From Desulfobacteraceae bacterium (lineage in GTDB: Bacteria; Desulfobacterota; Desulfobacteria; Desulfobacterales; Desulfosalsimonadaceae): a stretch of 53,602 bases of DNA. The DNA lies in the NCBI GenBank assembly GCA_021737045.1, contig JAIPES010000010.1:1-53602 (forward strand), in the 5' to 3' direction. The notes beneath the pieces are model-generated. The model was not told where the DNA came from. It did no database searches and saw only the letters and a list, made by a program, of their open reading frames with translations. Each line of letters opens with the position of its first letter. The stretch's first letter is position 1. This document shows positions 1 through 8,124 of this stretch, piece after piece. The translations under genes and the position numbers were made by a program.

Positions 1-366
1 CTGCCCAGCGGACTGGTCGTGACCTGCCAGGATGAAAAGTCCCAGCACAAAAACAAGGCCAAGGCCATGAAAGTGCTGCGCGCCCGGCTCTTTGATATCC
101 AGCTTCAGGAGCAGAACGACAAGATTTCCCAGCAGCGGCGCAACCAGGTGGGCAGCGGCGACCGCAGCGAGCGGATCCGCACCTATAATTTTCCCCAGGG
201 CCGGGTGACCGACCACCGCATCGGATTGACCCTCTACAAGCTGGAACAGGTGCTTCAGGGGGCTTTGGACGAAATCATCGACGAGCTGGCCACTTTTTAC
301 CAGGCGCAGGCATTACAAAATGAGCAAACCCAGTCCCCGGAAAATGCCCACATGGACCGTGCTTGA
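1..366 (+). CDS. prfA: Peptide chain release factor 1, 3' fragment
   Basis: This is the C-terminal part of release factor 1, which recognises UAA and UAG stop codons in the ribosomal A site. The reading frame is open from base 1, so the gene begins outside the window and only about 121 residues are present. The start of the visible part ([20 protein letters not shown]) is the well-conserved stretch just after the GGQ loop of RF1, and the end carries the usual DHRIGLT motif. The last 47 bases overlap prmC, whose product methylates the GGQ glutamine of this factor. The pairing prfA-prmC is very common in bacteria and supports both calls. The family call is firm. Confidence 0.96.
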   Translation: MPSGLVVTCQDEKSQHKNKAKAMKVLRARLFDIQLQEQNDKISQQRRNQVGSGDRSERIRTYNFPQGRVTDHRIGLTLYKLEQVLQGALDEIIDELATFYQAQALQNEQTQSPENAHMDRA

Positions 367-1213
367 CGCCCTGCAGTGGACAGCCGGATATTTTGACACC
401 CACGGAATCGATTCTCCCCGACTGACTGCAGAGATTCTTTTGGCCGCGGTGCTGCAGACCACTCGCATTGATCTTTACATGCGCCACGATCAGCCCCTGG
501 CGGAAGAAGAACGGGCCGCTTTTCGTCAGATGATCCGCCGCCGGGTCAGCCGTGAGCCGGTGGCTTATATACTCGGTGAAAAGGAGTTTCTGGGCCGCCG
601 CTTTACCATTACACCTAATGTTTTGATTCCCAGGCCTGAAACCGAGCACCTGGTGGAAGCCGCACTTGAGCGCCTGCCCGAAGATGGCGGTCGCAGCCGA
701 AAAATTCTGGACCTGGGCACCGGCTCCGGGGCCATTGTTGTCTGTCTTGCCGCACAAAGGCCCGGAAACCGATATTTCGCCGTGGACCGCTCGCCTGCCG
801 CCCTGCAGGTGGCACGGAAAAACGCCGCAGCTCACGGGGTGGCCGGTCTTATTGATTTTTTCGCCGGCAGCTGGTTGTCCCCTGTAAATGCCGGTTGTGC
901 CGGTTTTGACATGATTGTTTCCAACCCGCCTTATATCCCGTCTGCCCTGTTCGGGGACCTGCAGCCGGAAGTGGGGCAATACGAACCCCGAATGGCACTG
1001 GACGGCGCTGAAGACGGGCTGTCTGCTATCTCGCAGCTTGTGGCTGAAGCACCGGATTATATGTCTGCGGGCGGATTTTTGCTCATGGAAATCGGCTGGG
1101 ACCAGAAAGCAGCGGTTGAAAAACTTTGCCTTGAGGCCGAGGATTATACCCCGGCCGAATTTGTGCGGGATTACGGCGGTCATGATCGGGTGGCGATCCT
1201 GCAGAAAAAATAG
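320..1213 (+). CDS. prmC: Release factor glutamine methyltransferase
   Basis: PrmC (HemK) transfers a methyl group from S-adenosylmethionine to the glutamine of the GGQ motif in release factors, which is needed for efficient termination. The 297-residue protein has the family's usual length. An N-terminal helical domain is followed by a Rossmann methyltransferase with the SAM loop DLGTGSG at residues 131-137 and the catalytic NPPY at 202-205, followed by IPS as in true PrmC proteins. The gene overlaps the end of prfA by 47 bases, so the two are translated from one message. The start ATG has only a weak purine-rich stretch before it. Confidence 0.95.
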   Translation: MSKPSPRKMPTWTVLDALQWTAGYFDTHGIDSPRLTAEILLAAVLQTTRIDLYMRHDQPLAEEERAAFRQMIRRRVSREPVAYILGEKEFLGRRFTITPNVLIPRPETEHLVEAALERLPEDGGRSRKILDLGTGSGAIVVCLAAQRPGNRYFAVDRSPAALQVARKNAAAHGVAGLIDFFAGSWLSPVNAGCAGFDMIVSNPPYIPSALFGDLQPEVGQYEPRMALDGAEDGLSAISQLVAEAPDYMSAGGFLLMEIGWDQKAAVEKLCLEAEDYTPAEFVRDYGGHDRVAILQKK

Positions 1214-1252
1214 ATCCCGGCCCCGGACGTACTGGAATGCCCATAAAAAACA

Positions 1253-1281
1253 TTGCGATCCCGGACGGGTTTTGCTATAGA
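1253..1281 (+). promoter_or_regulatory. Sigma-70 type promoter of the rpsB operon
   Basis: TTGCGA (1253-1258) and TATAGA (1276-1281) are separated by exactly 17 bases, in the 192-base gap between prmC and rpsB. Transcription would begin near 1288 and leave a 5' leader of about 118 bases before the rpsB start. The leader can form a GC-rich hairpin around 1320-1362. rpsB leaders are autoregulated by S2 in some proteobacteria; whether that holds here cannot be read from the sequence. Confidence 0.7.
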
Positions 1282-1405
1282 TACTCATTTTATGAATTAA
1301 CGACGCACGCCCTTTGACCGGCGGCCTCGGTGCTTTGGCATAAAGTCGGCAGCCGGGAGGATAAGGGCGGAGGAATCCAAAACCGAAGCAAAAGGAGTGT
1401 TGTCA

Positions 1406-2290
1406 ATGGCCTATGTAACAATGAAGGAACTGCTCGAATCCGGTGTCCATTTCGGCCACCAGACCCGCCGCTGGAATCCCAAGATGAAAAAATACATTTT
1501 CGGGGCCAGAAACGGCATCTACATCGTTGATCTGCAGCAGACGGTCCGGATGTTTAAGACCGCCTATGATTTCGTGGCCAACACGGTGGCAAACGGCAAA
1601 AGCGTTCTGTTTGTGGGCACCAAGAAGCAGGCCCGGGAATCGATCTACGAAGAAGCCAACCGGTGTGAAATGTATTATGTGCACAACCGCTGGATCGGCG
1701 GCATGCTCACCAACTTTCCCACGGTCAAAAAGAGTATCGAGCGGCTCAATTATCTCAATACCATTGAAAATGACGGATCCATTAACCTGTATCCCAAAAA
1801 GGAACGGGTGAAAATGCTAAAGGAGCGGGCCAAGCTGGACAGCAACCTCGGCGGTATCCGCACCATGAAATCGCTTCCCGGCGCCATGTTTGTGGTGGAT
1901 CCCAAAAAGGAGGGCATTGCCGTTCGTGAAGGACTCCGTTTGGGCATTCCCGTGGTGTCCGTGGTAGACACCAATTGTGATCCGGATCTTATTGATTATG
2001 TGATCCCCGGCAATGATGACGCGATCCGCTCCATCCGGCTGATTACCTCCAAGATTGCTGATGCTGCCATTGAAGGCGCTCAGCGCAGGGAAGAGAAAAT
2101 GCAGGCCGAAAAAGACAAGCAGGCCGAGGAATCCCGGACGCAGGCGGGGGGAAAAGCCGAACGCCGTGTGGAGACCCAGGATGAAGAAGGGCCGGTGGTG
2201 GAAGTGATTCGCAAGGCATCCGCGGCCAAGCCCCAGACACCGGCTCAGGAATCGGAACAATCTGAAGAAGCTGTGAATACAGGAGAGTAA
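1406..2290 (+). CDS. rpsB: 30S ribosomal protein S2
   Basis: S2 is a late-assembling protein of the small ribosomal subunit. The 294-residue product starts [20 protein letters not shown] and carries the typical S2 signatures ([11 protein letters not shown] near the start; [19 protein letters not shown] near residues 190-210). An in-frame GTG three codons earlier (1397) was not chosen because AAGGAG at 1393-1397 is ideally placed for the ATG at 1406. The last 60 or so residues are a charged Glu/Gln/Lys-rich tail beyond the usual S2 core, a feature seen in some lineages. First gene of the translation operon; its stop overlaps the tsf start region. Confidence 0.97.
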   Translation: MAYVTMKELLESGVHFGHQTRRWNPKMKKYIFGARNGIYIVDLQQTVRMFKTAYDFVANTVANGKSVLFVGTKKQARESIYEEANRCEMYYVHNRWIGGMLTNFPTVKKSIERLNYLNTIENDGSINLYPKKERVKMLKERAKLDSNLGGIRTMKSLPGAMFVVDPKKEGIAVREGLRLGIPVVSVVDTNCDPDLIDYVIPGNDDAIRSIRLITSKIADAAIEGAQRREEKMQAEKDKQAEESRTQAGGKAERRVETQDEEGPVVEVIRKASAAKPQTPAQESEQSEEAVNTGE

Positions 2291-2292
2291 TG

Positions 2293-2892
2293 ATGGCAAC
2301 AATTAGTGCTGATATGGTAAAGCAGCTCCGCGACCGTTCGGGCGCGGGGATTATGGACTGCAAGGAGGCCCTGAGCGAGTGTGACGGGGATATGGAAAAA
2401 GCCGCTGACTACCTTCGTAAAAAAGGCCTGGCCACCGCTAAAAAACGCTCAGGGAAAGTGGCCGGCGACGGTGTGATTCAGTCCTATATACACATGGGCG
2501 GCAAGATCGGGGTGCTCGTGGAAGTCAACTGTGAAACCGATTTTGTGGCCAAGACCGATGAATTCAAGGAATTTGCCAAAAACATCGCCATGCACATTGC
2601 CGCCTCAAGTCCGCTCGGCGTTGTTCCCGAAGACATCCCCGAAGACCTGGCCGAGCGGGAAAGGGAAATCTACCGCCAGCAGGTACTGGAGATGGGCAAG
2701 CCGGAAAACGTGGCCGAAAAGATCGTCGAAGGCAAGATGAACAAGTTTTACAAGGAATCCTGCCTGATGAACCAGCTCTACATCCGGGATACCAATTTGA
2801 CCATCTCAGATGTGCTAAACGAGATGATTGCCAAGACCGGGGAAAAAATTACCATTAACCGGTTTGCCCGTTTTCAGATCGGAGAAAGCTGA
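2293..2892 (+). CDS. tsf: Translation elongation factor Ts
   Basis: EF-Ts exchanges GDP for GTP on EF-Tu. At 199 residues it belongs to the short class of EF-Ts. The N-terminal UBA-like domain contains [13 protein letters not shown] and the core contains the signature [16 protein letters not shown]. Two ATG codons follow each other at 2290 and 2293; the second is preferred because AGGAG at 2281-2285 then lies seven bases upstream. The gene follows rpsB almost without spacing, the near-universal bacterial order, and precedes pyrH. Confidence 0.96.
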   Translation: MATISADMVKQLRDRSGAGIMDCKEALSECDGDMEKAADYLRKKGLATAKKRSGKVAGDGVIQSYIHMGGKIGVLVEVNCETDFVAKTDEFKEFAKNIAMHIAASSPLGVVPEDIPEDLAEREREIYRQQVLEMGKPENVAEKIVEGKMNKFYKESCLMNQLYIRDTNLTISDVLNEMIAKTGEKITINRFARFQIGES

Positions 2893-2897
2893 AAATC

Positions 2898-3623
2898 TTG
2901 AACCAGGCCAAATACCAGCGCGTATTACTGAAGCTTAGCGGCGAGGCCCTGATGGGCGACGGCCACTACGGCATCCACCCCGAAACCCTGGGGTATGTGG
3001 CCCAAGAGGTCAAATCCGCGGTGGATCTCGGGGTGGAAATGGCCGTGGTGGTCGGCGGTGGCAACATTTTCCGGGGCGTGGCCGGCAGTTCTCAGGGCAT
3101 GGACCGGGCGTCGGCCGACTATCTGGGCATGCTGGCAACTGTCATGAACAGCCTGGCCCTGCAGGAGGCCCTGGAAAAACTCGATATTCCCACCCGGGTG
3201 CTTTCAGCCATATCCATGCACCAGGTGGCCGAGCCCTATATCCGAAGACGGGCGGTCCGGCATCTGGAAAAAAAGCGGGTGGTCATATTTGCCGCAGGTA
3301 CTGGTAATCCTTATTTTACCACGGATACGGCCGCTGTGCTCCGGGCGGCAGAGATTCACGCTGAAGTTTTGCTCAAGGCCACCAAGGTGGACGGCGTCTA
3401 TGACATGGATCCCGTGGGAAATACCACTGCAAAGTTTATCCGGGATATTGATTACATGACGGTCCTGGAAAAAAGGCTGCATGTCATGGATTCCACCGCC
3501 ATTTCCCTGGCCATGGACAATCACTTGCTGCTGGTTGTCTTTAATCTCAGACAAAGCGGCAATATCCGCAATGCCATCTGCGGGCAGGCCATCGGAACAC
3601 AGATTTGCGAGCCCCGGAAGTAA
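2898..3623 (+). CDS. pyrH: UMP kinase
   Basis: PyrH phosphorylates UMP to UDP with ATP and is the hexameric, GTP-regulated bacterial UMP kinase of the amino-acid kinase fold. The 241-residue product begins at a TTG codon (2898), five bases after the tsf stop, and reads [20 protein letters not shown]; the GGGNIFRG loop and [13 protein letters not shown] segment are diagnostic. There is no in-frame ATG that would keep the conserved KLSGEAL strand, so the TTG start is well supported. Part of the rpsB-tsf-pyrH-frr set. Confidence 0.96.
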   Translation: MNQAKYQRVLLKLSGEALMGDGHYGIHPETLGYVAQEVKSAVDLGVEMAVVVGGGNIFRGVAGSSQGMDRASADYLGMLATVMNSLALQEALEKLDIPTRVLSAISMHQVAEPYIRRRAVRHLEKKRVVIFAAGTGNPYFTTDTAAVLRAAEIHAEVLLKATKVDGVYDMDPVGNTTAKFIRDIDYMTVLEKRLHVMDSTAISLAMDNHLLLVVFNLRQSGNIRNAICGQAIGTQICEPRK

Positions 3624-3694
3624 GGATTGCCAGCCGGTTGGTTTCGGTTGAAATCAGAGACATCTGTCAACCACAATTTTGAGGGCAAAAAACC

Positions 3695-4252
3695 ATGATC
3701 GATTTGATTATCAGTGAAGCCAGTGAAAAAATGGACAAGTCGGTGGACGCCCTGAAAAAGGATTTGAAAAAAATCCGCACTGGGCGGGCATCGCTGAGTC
3801 TGCTCGACGATGTTCGCGTCAATTACTACAACACGCCCACTCCGCTAAACCAGCTTGCATCCCTGTCCGTACCGGAAAGCCGCCTGATTACCATTCAGCC
3901 TTGGGATCCATCGGCGATCAAGGAGATTGAAAAGGCGATCATGAAGTCCAATCTCGGCCTGACACCCTCCAGTGATGGAAAGATTATCCGCATTACCATG
4001 CCGCCGCTGACCGAAGACCGGCGCAAGGATATTGTCAAGCAGGTCAACAAGGTCTGCGAGGACTACCGGATTGCCGTGCGAAACATCCGCAGGGAGGCCA
4101 ATGATTCCTTAAAAACCCTGAAAAAAGACGGCGATGCCTCAGAAGATGACGTGGCCAAGGCCTTTGACCAAATCCAGAAACTTACAGACGAGCATGTAAA
4201 GCAGATAGACGATCTGTACAAGGACAAGGAAAAGGAGATCCTTGAAGTCTGA
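3695..4252 (+). CDS. frr: Ribosome recycling factor
   Basis: RRF acts with EF-G to split the post-termination ribosome. The 185-residue length is exact for the family. Visible signatures are KKIRTGRASLSLLDDV, VNYYNTPTPLNQLAS and the C-terminal helix ending DDLYKDKEKEILEV. The gene lies 71 bases after pyrH, and its last 11 bases overlap the start of uppS, pointing to coupled translation. Confidence 0.97.
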   Translation: MIDLIISEASEKMDKSVDALKKDLKKIRTGRASLSLLDDVRVNYYNTPTPLNQLASLSVPESRLITIQPWDPSAIKEIEKAIMKSNLGLTPSSDGKIIRITMPPLTEDRRKDIVKQVNKVCEDYRIAVRNIRREANDSLKTLKKDGDASEDDVAKAFDQIQKLTDEHVKQIDDLYKDKEKEILEV

Positions 4253-4988
4253 TTCTGCCGAAGATACAGGACTGGATTCGTCGAGACTGCCCGTTCATGC
4301 GGCAGTGATCATGGATGGAAACGGCCGGTGGGCCCAGAAACGGATGTTAAACCGGGTCAAGGGCCATGAGCGGGGGGCGGACACGGTACGGGCGGTGGTA
4401 CGCGCCAGCCGGGAAATCGGTATTCAGTATCTGACCCTGTACGCTTTTTCCACGGAAAACTGGCAGCGGCCCAAATCCGAAGTAAAAGCTCTGATGACGC
4501 TGCTTAAACGCTTTCTGGCATCTGAGCGCAAGGAGATGGTTGAAAACAATATTCAACTTCGCGTGCTGGGCCAGATCCACCATCTTCCGGAAGATGTTCG
4601 GGAGGGCCTGACTGATGTCATGGCGGAAACCAGTAAAAATGACGGCATGTGTTTGTGCCTGGCGCTTTCCTACGGGGCGCGCTCGGAAATTGTTGAGGCC
4701 GCCCGAAATCTTGCCCGGCAGGTCAAAGACGGGCGCATGGATCCTGAAGACATCACCGAAGAGCTGTTTTCGCAAAATCTCTACACCCACGGTATTCCGG
4801 ATCCGGAATTGCTGATCCGCACCAGCGGCGAATACCGGATCAGCAATTTTTTGTTGTGGCAGATCGCCTATTCGGAGATTTTTGTGACCCCCACCCTGTG
4901 GCCGGACTTTACCCGCGAGGAATTCATCGGCATTCTCAAGGACTTTCAAAGACGCGAGCGCCGTTTCGGCAAGGTTTCGGAGAAATGA
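4242..4988 (+). CDS. uppS: Undecaprenyl diphosphate synthase (isoprenyl transferase)
   Basis: This cis-prenyltransferase condenses isopentenyl diphosphate onto farnesyl diphosphate to make the C55 lipid carrier for peptidoglycan and O-antigen. The 248-residue protein has the diphosphate-binding motif VIMDGNGRWA near residues 22-31, the SFSTENW-like segment AFSTENWQRP and the C-terminal PDLLIRTSGE-like segment PELLIRTSGEYRISNFLLWQ. Translation starts at a TTG (4242) inside the frr end, with AAAGGAG four bases upstream. It sits between frr and cdsA as in most proteobacteria. Confidence 0.95.
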   Translation: MKSDSAEDTGLDSSRLPVHAAVIMDGNGRWAQKRMLNRVKGHERGADTVRAVVRASREIGIQYLTLYAFSTENWQRPKSEVKALMTLLKRFLASERKEMVENNIQLRVLGQIHHLPEDVREGLTDVMAETSKNDGMCLCLALSYGARSEIVEAARNLARQVKDGRMDPEDITEELFSQNLYTHGIPDPELLIRTSGEYRISNFLLWQIAYSEIFVTPTLWPDFTREEFIGILKDFQRRERRFGKVSEK

Positions 4989-5046
4989 TGCCGCTGGCAT
5001 TTGTTGCGCCGATTTCCCCTGACCCCAACTTATCCGGGATCGTGTT

Positions 5047-5856
5047 ATGCATTTAAAGCGTTGGATTACCAGCATTATTGCCGTTCCCCTGCTGATTGCC
5101 CTGATTTTTTGGGCATCGCTGCCGGTGTTTGCCGCATTTATTTCCATAGTGGCGGCAGTGGCGCTTTATGAATATTTCTTCATTGTTTTCAGGGGGGACC
5201 GCGGGCGAATATTTTCGCCTGTTGCCTTGTCGGGAATCGCAGCCGGGATTGCCATGATCATGGCGGTTGCCTGGCTGCCGGCAAAGAGTCTGCCGTTTTT
5301 CCTGTTTCTTGGCCTGGCGGCCGCTGCACTGCTTTCCATGCAGGTATACAAAAAAAACCCCCGGATCATGGACACGGTCGCCCTCCAGCTCCAGGGCCTG
5401 GTTTACGTTCCTCTCTGCCTGTCCATGCTGGTACTGCTGCGCGCACAACCTCAGGGACTCGCATGGCTTTTTTTCGTGCTCTTTGTTGTTTTTCTCGGAG
5501 ATGTGGGTGCTTTTTATGTGGGCACGTACAAAGGACGGCACAAGCTCAATGCCGCCATCAGCCCCGGCAAAACCATAGAAGGGGCCCTGGGGGGCCTTGG
5601 GGCAAACCTGGTTGTGGGCCTGATATTTAAGCTTCTTTTTATTCCCGGGCTCCCGGTGCTGCATACTGTGGTGCTGGTGGTGCTCATGGGCCTTGCCGGC
5701 CAGGCAGGCGATTTGTTTGAGTCCGAGCTCAAGCGTACCGCCCGGATCAAGGACTCGGGTTCGATTCTGCCGGGCCACGGCGGGATTCTGGACCGCATTG
5801 ACGCTTTGTTGTTTGCCGTGCCCGTGGCTTATGCATGGAAAATACTGGTGCTTTAA
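5047..5856 (+). CDS. cdsA: Phosphatidate cytidylyltransferase
   Basis: CdsA makes CDP-diacylglycerol from phosphatidic acid and CTP, the branch point of phospholipid synthesis, in the inner membrane. The 269-residue protein is almost wholly hydrophobic, with about seven or eight membrane segments, and ends with the family signature KRTARIKDSGSILPGHGGIL followed by DRIDALLFA. The gene follows uppS after 58 bases, and its end overlaps an alternative upstream start of dxr. Confidence 0.95.
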   Translation: MHLKRWITSIIAVPLLIALIFWASLPVFAAFISIVAAVALYEYFFIVFRGDRGRIFSPVALSGIAAGIAMIMAVAWLPAKSLPFFLFLGLAAAALLSMQVYKKNPRIMDTVALQLQGLVYVPLCLSMLVLLRAQPQGLAWLFFVLFVVFLGDVGAFYVGTYKGRHKLNAAISPGKTIEGALGGLGANLVVGLIFKLLFIPGLPVLHTVVLVVLMGLAGQAGDLFESELKRTARIKDSGSILPGHGGILDRIDALLFAVPVAYAWKILVL

Positions 5857-5870
5857 CCGGAAACAAGTAT

Positions 5871-7031
5871 ATGAATTCCCGCAAACTGGCCATTCTCGGC
5901 TCCACCGGTTCCATCGGCAGAAATACCCTGGCTGTGGCAAAGCGTTTTCCCGAACGGTTTTCGATCCGGGCCCTGACTGCCAAAAACAACATTGATTTGC
6001 TGGCGGCGCAGGTTCAGCATTTTTGCCCTGAGGTTGCGGTTGTCTATGATCCCGCTGATGCAGGGGAGCTTAAAAAGAAGCTGGGCCGGCAAGTTTCCAC
6101 GAAGATTTTGCACGGGGAGCAGGGCTATCTGGATGCCGCCACCCACGAGGGCGTGGACATGGTGGTTTCCGCCATGGTGGGGGCGGCCGGCCTGCTGCCG
6201 ACGCTTGCGGCCATAGAGGCAAAAAAGGACATTGCCCTTGCCAACAAGGAAACCCTGGTCATGGCAGGGGACCTGGTCATGGACAAGGCCCGGACCTGCG
6301 GGGTGCGGGTGCTGCCGGTAGACAGCGAGCACAGCGCCATTTTTCAATGCATTTGCGGCAACCGGCCAAAAGATGTGGAAAAGATCCTGTTGACAGCCTC
6401 AGGCGGTCCGTTTTGCAACAGTCCGGCTTCTGAATTCGCCAGAGTGAAACCCGATGATGCCCTGGCACATCCCACCTGGCAGATGGGCAGCAAGATCACC
6501 ATTGATTCGGCAACATTGATGAACAAGGGCCTGGAGGTGATCGAGGCCATGCACCTGTTTTCATTGCGTGTAGACCAGGTGGAGGTGGTAATCCATCCTC
6601 AGAGCATTATCCATTCCATGGTGGCGTATTGCGACGGCACGGTCATGGCCCAGATGGGACTGCCGGATATGCAGGGCGCCATTGCTTATGCCCTGTCATA
6701 TCCGCAGCGGTTGCCCCTGGGTTTATCCAGTCCTGATTTTCCCGGCATTGGAAAGCTTACCTTCCAGGCCCCGGATTTGGAAAAATTTGCCTGCCTGGCC
6801 CTGGCCCTGGAGGCCGGAAAAACCGGGGGCACCATGCCCGCAGTTCTCAATGCCGCAAATGAGGTGACTGTGGCTGCATTTCTTGAAGACCGCATCGGAT
6901 TTGACCGGATTTCCGGGTTGATCGGAGCCGTTATGCAGCAATATGAGCCGTTGATGAATCCCGACCTGGACACCATACTGGCCGCGGATGCCTGGGGCCG
7001 CAGGGCAGCCCGGGCACAGCTGCCTGAATAA
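5871..7031 (+). CDS. dxr: 1-deoxy-D-xylulose 5-phosphate reductoisomerase
   Basis: Dxr (IspC) converts DXP to 2-C-methyl-D-erythritol 4-phosphate with NADPH, the first committed step of the non-mevalonate isoprenoid route, which supplies the substrate of the neighbouring UppS. The 386-residue protein starts MNSRKLAILGSTGSIGRNTL, with the GSTGSIG NADPH loop at residues 10-16; the metal-binding region LPVDSEHSAIFQ and the loop KITIDSATLMNKGLE are intact. An upstream in-frame ATG at 5835 lies inside cdsA and adds 12 unconserved residues, so 5871 is preferred. Confidence 0.95.
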   Translation: MNSRKLAILGSTGSIGRNTLAVAKRFPERFSIRALTAKNNIDLLAAQVQHFCPEVAVVYDPADAGELKKKLGRQVSTKILHGEQGYLDAATHEGVDMVVSAMVGAAGLLPTLAAIEAKKDIALANKETLVMAGDLVMDKARTCGVRVLPVDSEHSAIFQCICGNRPKDVEKILLTASGGPFCNSPASEFARVKPDDALAHPTWQMGSKITIDSATLMNKGLEVIEAMHLFSLRVDQVEVVIHPQSIIHSMVAYCDGTVMAQMGLPDMQGAIAYALSYPQRLPLGLSSPDFPGIGKLTFQAPDLEKFACLALALEAGKTGGTMPAVLNAANEVTVAAFLEDRIGFDRISGLIGAVMQQYEPLMNPDLDTILAADAWGRRAARAQLPE

Positions 7032-7054
7032 GACTTACAATAGGAACACGCTAT

Positions 7055-8119
7055 ATGAGTACGGTTATCGGATTGGCCATAGTCCTGGGGGTATTGATTT
7101 TTTTCCACGAGCTGGGACATTTTCTTGTGGCCAAGGCTTTTGGGGTGGGGGTGGAGCGCTTTTCCCTGGGATTCGGCCCCAAGATTTTAAAAAAAACCAT
7201 TGGTGAAACCGAATACTGTTTATCCGCGCTTCCTCTGGGCGGATACGTGAAAATGGTGGGCGAGCAGCCGGACGAGGAACTCGCCGAGGAGGATATCCCC
7301 CGGTCATTTACCCACAAGCCGGTTTCCCGGCGTATGCTGATCGTGGCCGCAGGGCCGTTTTTCAACTTCATCCTGTGCATATTGATTTTTTTCGGCATAT
7401 TCAGTATCTCCGGGGAAAGGATCCTGGAGCCGGTCATCGGCAAAATCAAGGACGGGTCCCCGGCCCAGTCCGCGGGGCTGGAAAGCGGGGACCGGGTTGT
7501 GGCCGTACAGGACAAGGCTATTGACGCATGGCCTGAGATGGCCGAAGCCATCGGCCAGAGCGGAGGCCGGCCCATTGATTTTACCATAGAGCGCGACGGC
7601 CGAAGGCACCAGGTAACCCTTTCCCCTGTAAAGGAGAAGGTGGAAGACGTTTTCGGCCAGACCCATGAGCGTTTTCTTGTGGGTATTACCGCGGCCGGCG
7701 AGGTCCGGTCAGAGCGGCTTAATCCGGTGGCGGCAATGGGCGAAAGCCTGCGCCGGACCTACATGATCGTGGAACTGACCATCGTGTCCGTGGTTAAGAT
7801 TATTCAGGGGGCCATTTCAGCCGATACCCTGGGCGGGCCCATCATGATCGCCCAACTGGCCGGCGAGCAAGTGGAGCACGGCATGGTCAGCCTGCTTGCG
7901 TTTATCGCCCTTGTGAGCGTGAACCTGGGAATCTTAAACCTGCTGCCGGTGCCGGTGTTAGACGGCGGGCATATTCTGTTTTTCGGCATTGAGGGCATTA
8001 TCGGCCGCCCGGTGTCGCTGCGGGTTCGGGAAGTGGCCCAACAGGTGGGCATATTTCTTCTCATGCTGCTGATGGTTTTTGTTTTTTATAATGATATCAT
8101 GAGATTGTTGACGGGATAA
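7055..8119 (+). CDS. rseP: Site-2 intramembrane zinc protease RseP
   Basis: RseP cleaves transmembrane anti-sigma factors and leftover signal peptides in the inner membrane. The 354-residue protein has the zinc motif HELGH at residues 18-22 in the first membrane segment, a central PDZ domain (about 130-200, with GSPAQSAGLESGDRVVAV), and the third metal ligand in NLLPVPVLDGGH near residue 292-303. It contains one PDZ domain, where E. coli RseP has two. It ends the isoprenoid/phospholipid part of the operon as in many proteobacteria. Confidence 0.94.
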   Translation: MSTVIGLAIVLGVLIFFHELGHFLVAKAFGVGVERFSLGFGPKILKKTIGETEYCLSALPLGGYVKMVGEQPDEELAEEDIPRSFTHKPVSRRMLIVAAGPFFNFILCILIFFGIFSISGERILEPVIGKIKDGSPAQSAGLESGDRVVAVQDKAIDAWPEMAEAIGQSGGRPIDFTIERDGRRHQVTLSPVKEKVEDVFGQTHERFLVGITAAGEVRSERLNPVAAMGESLRRTYMIVELTIVSVVKIIQGAISADTLGGPIMIAQLAGEQVEHGMVSLLAFIALVSVNLGILNLLPVPVLDGGHILFFGIEGIIGRPVSLRVREVAQQVGIFLLMLLMVFVFYNDIMRLLTG

Positions 8120-8124
8120 GTGTC

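Noticed and set aside
275-1288. Long minus-strand frame opposite prmC
   Set aside because: It mirrors the codon pattern of prmC, has no recognisable domain and no ribosome-binding site; similar shadows occur opposite uppS, cdsA, purQ and argC.
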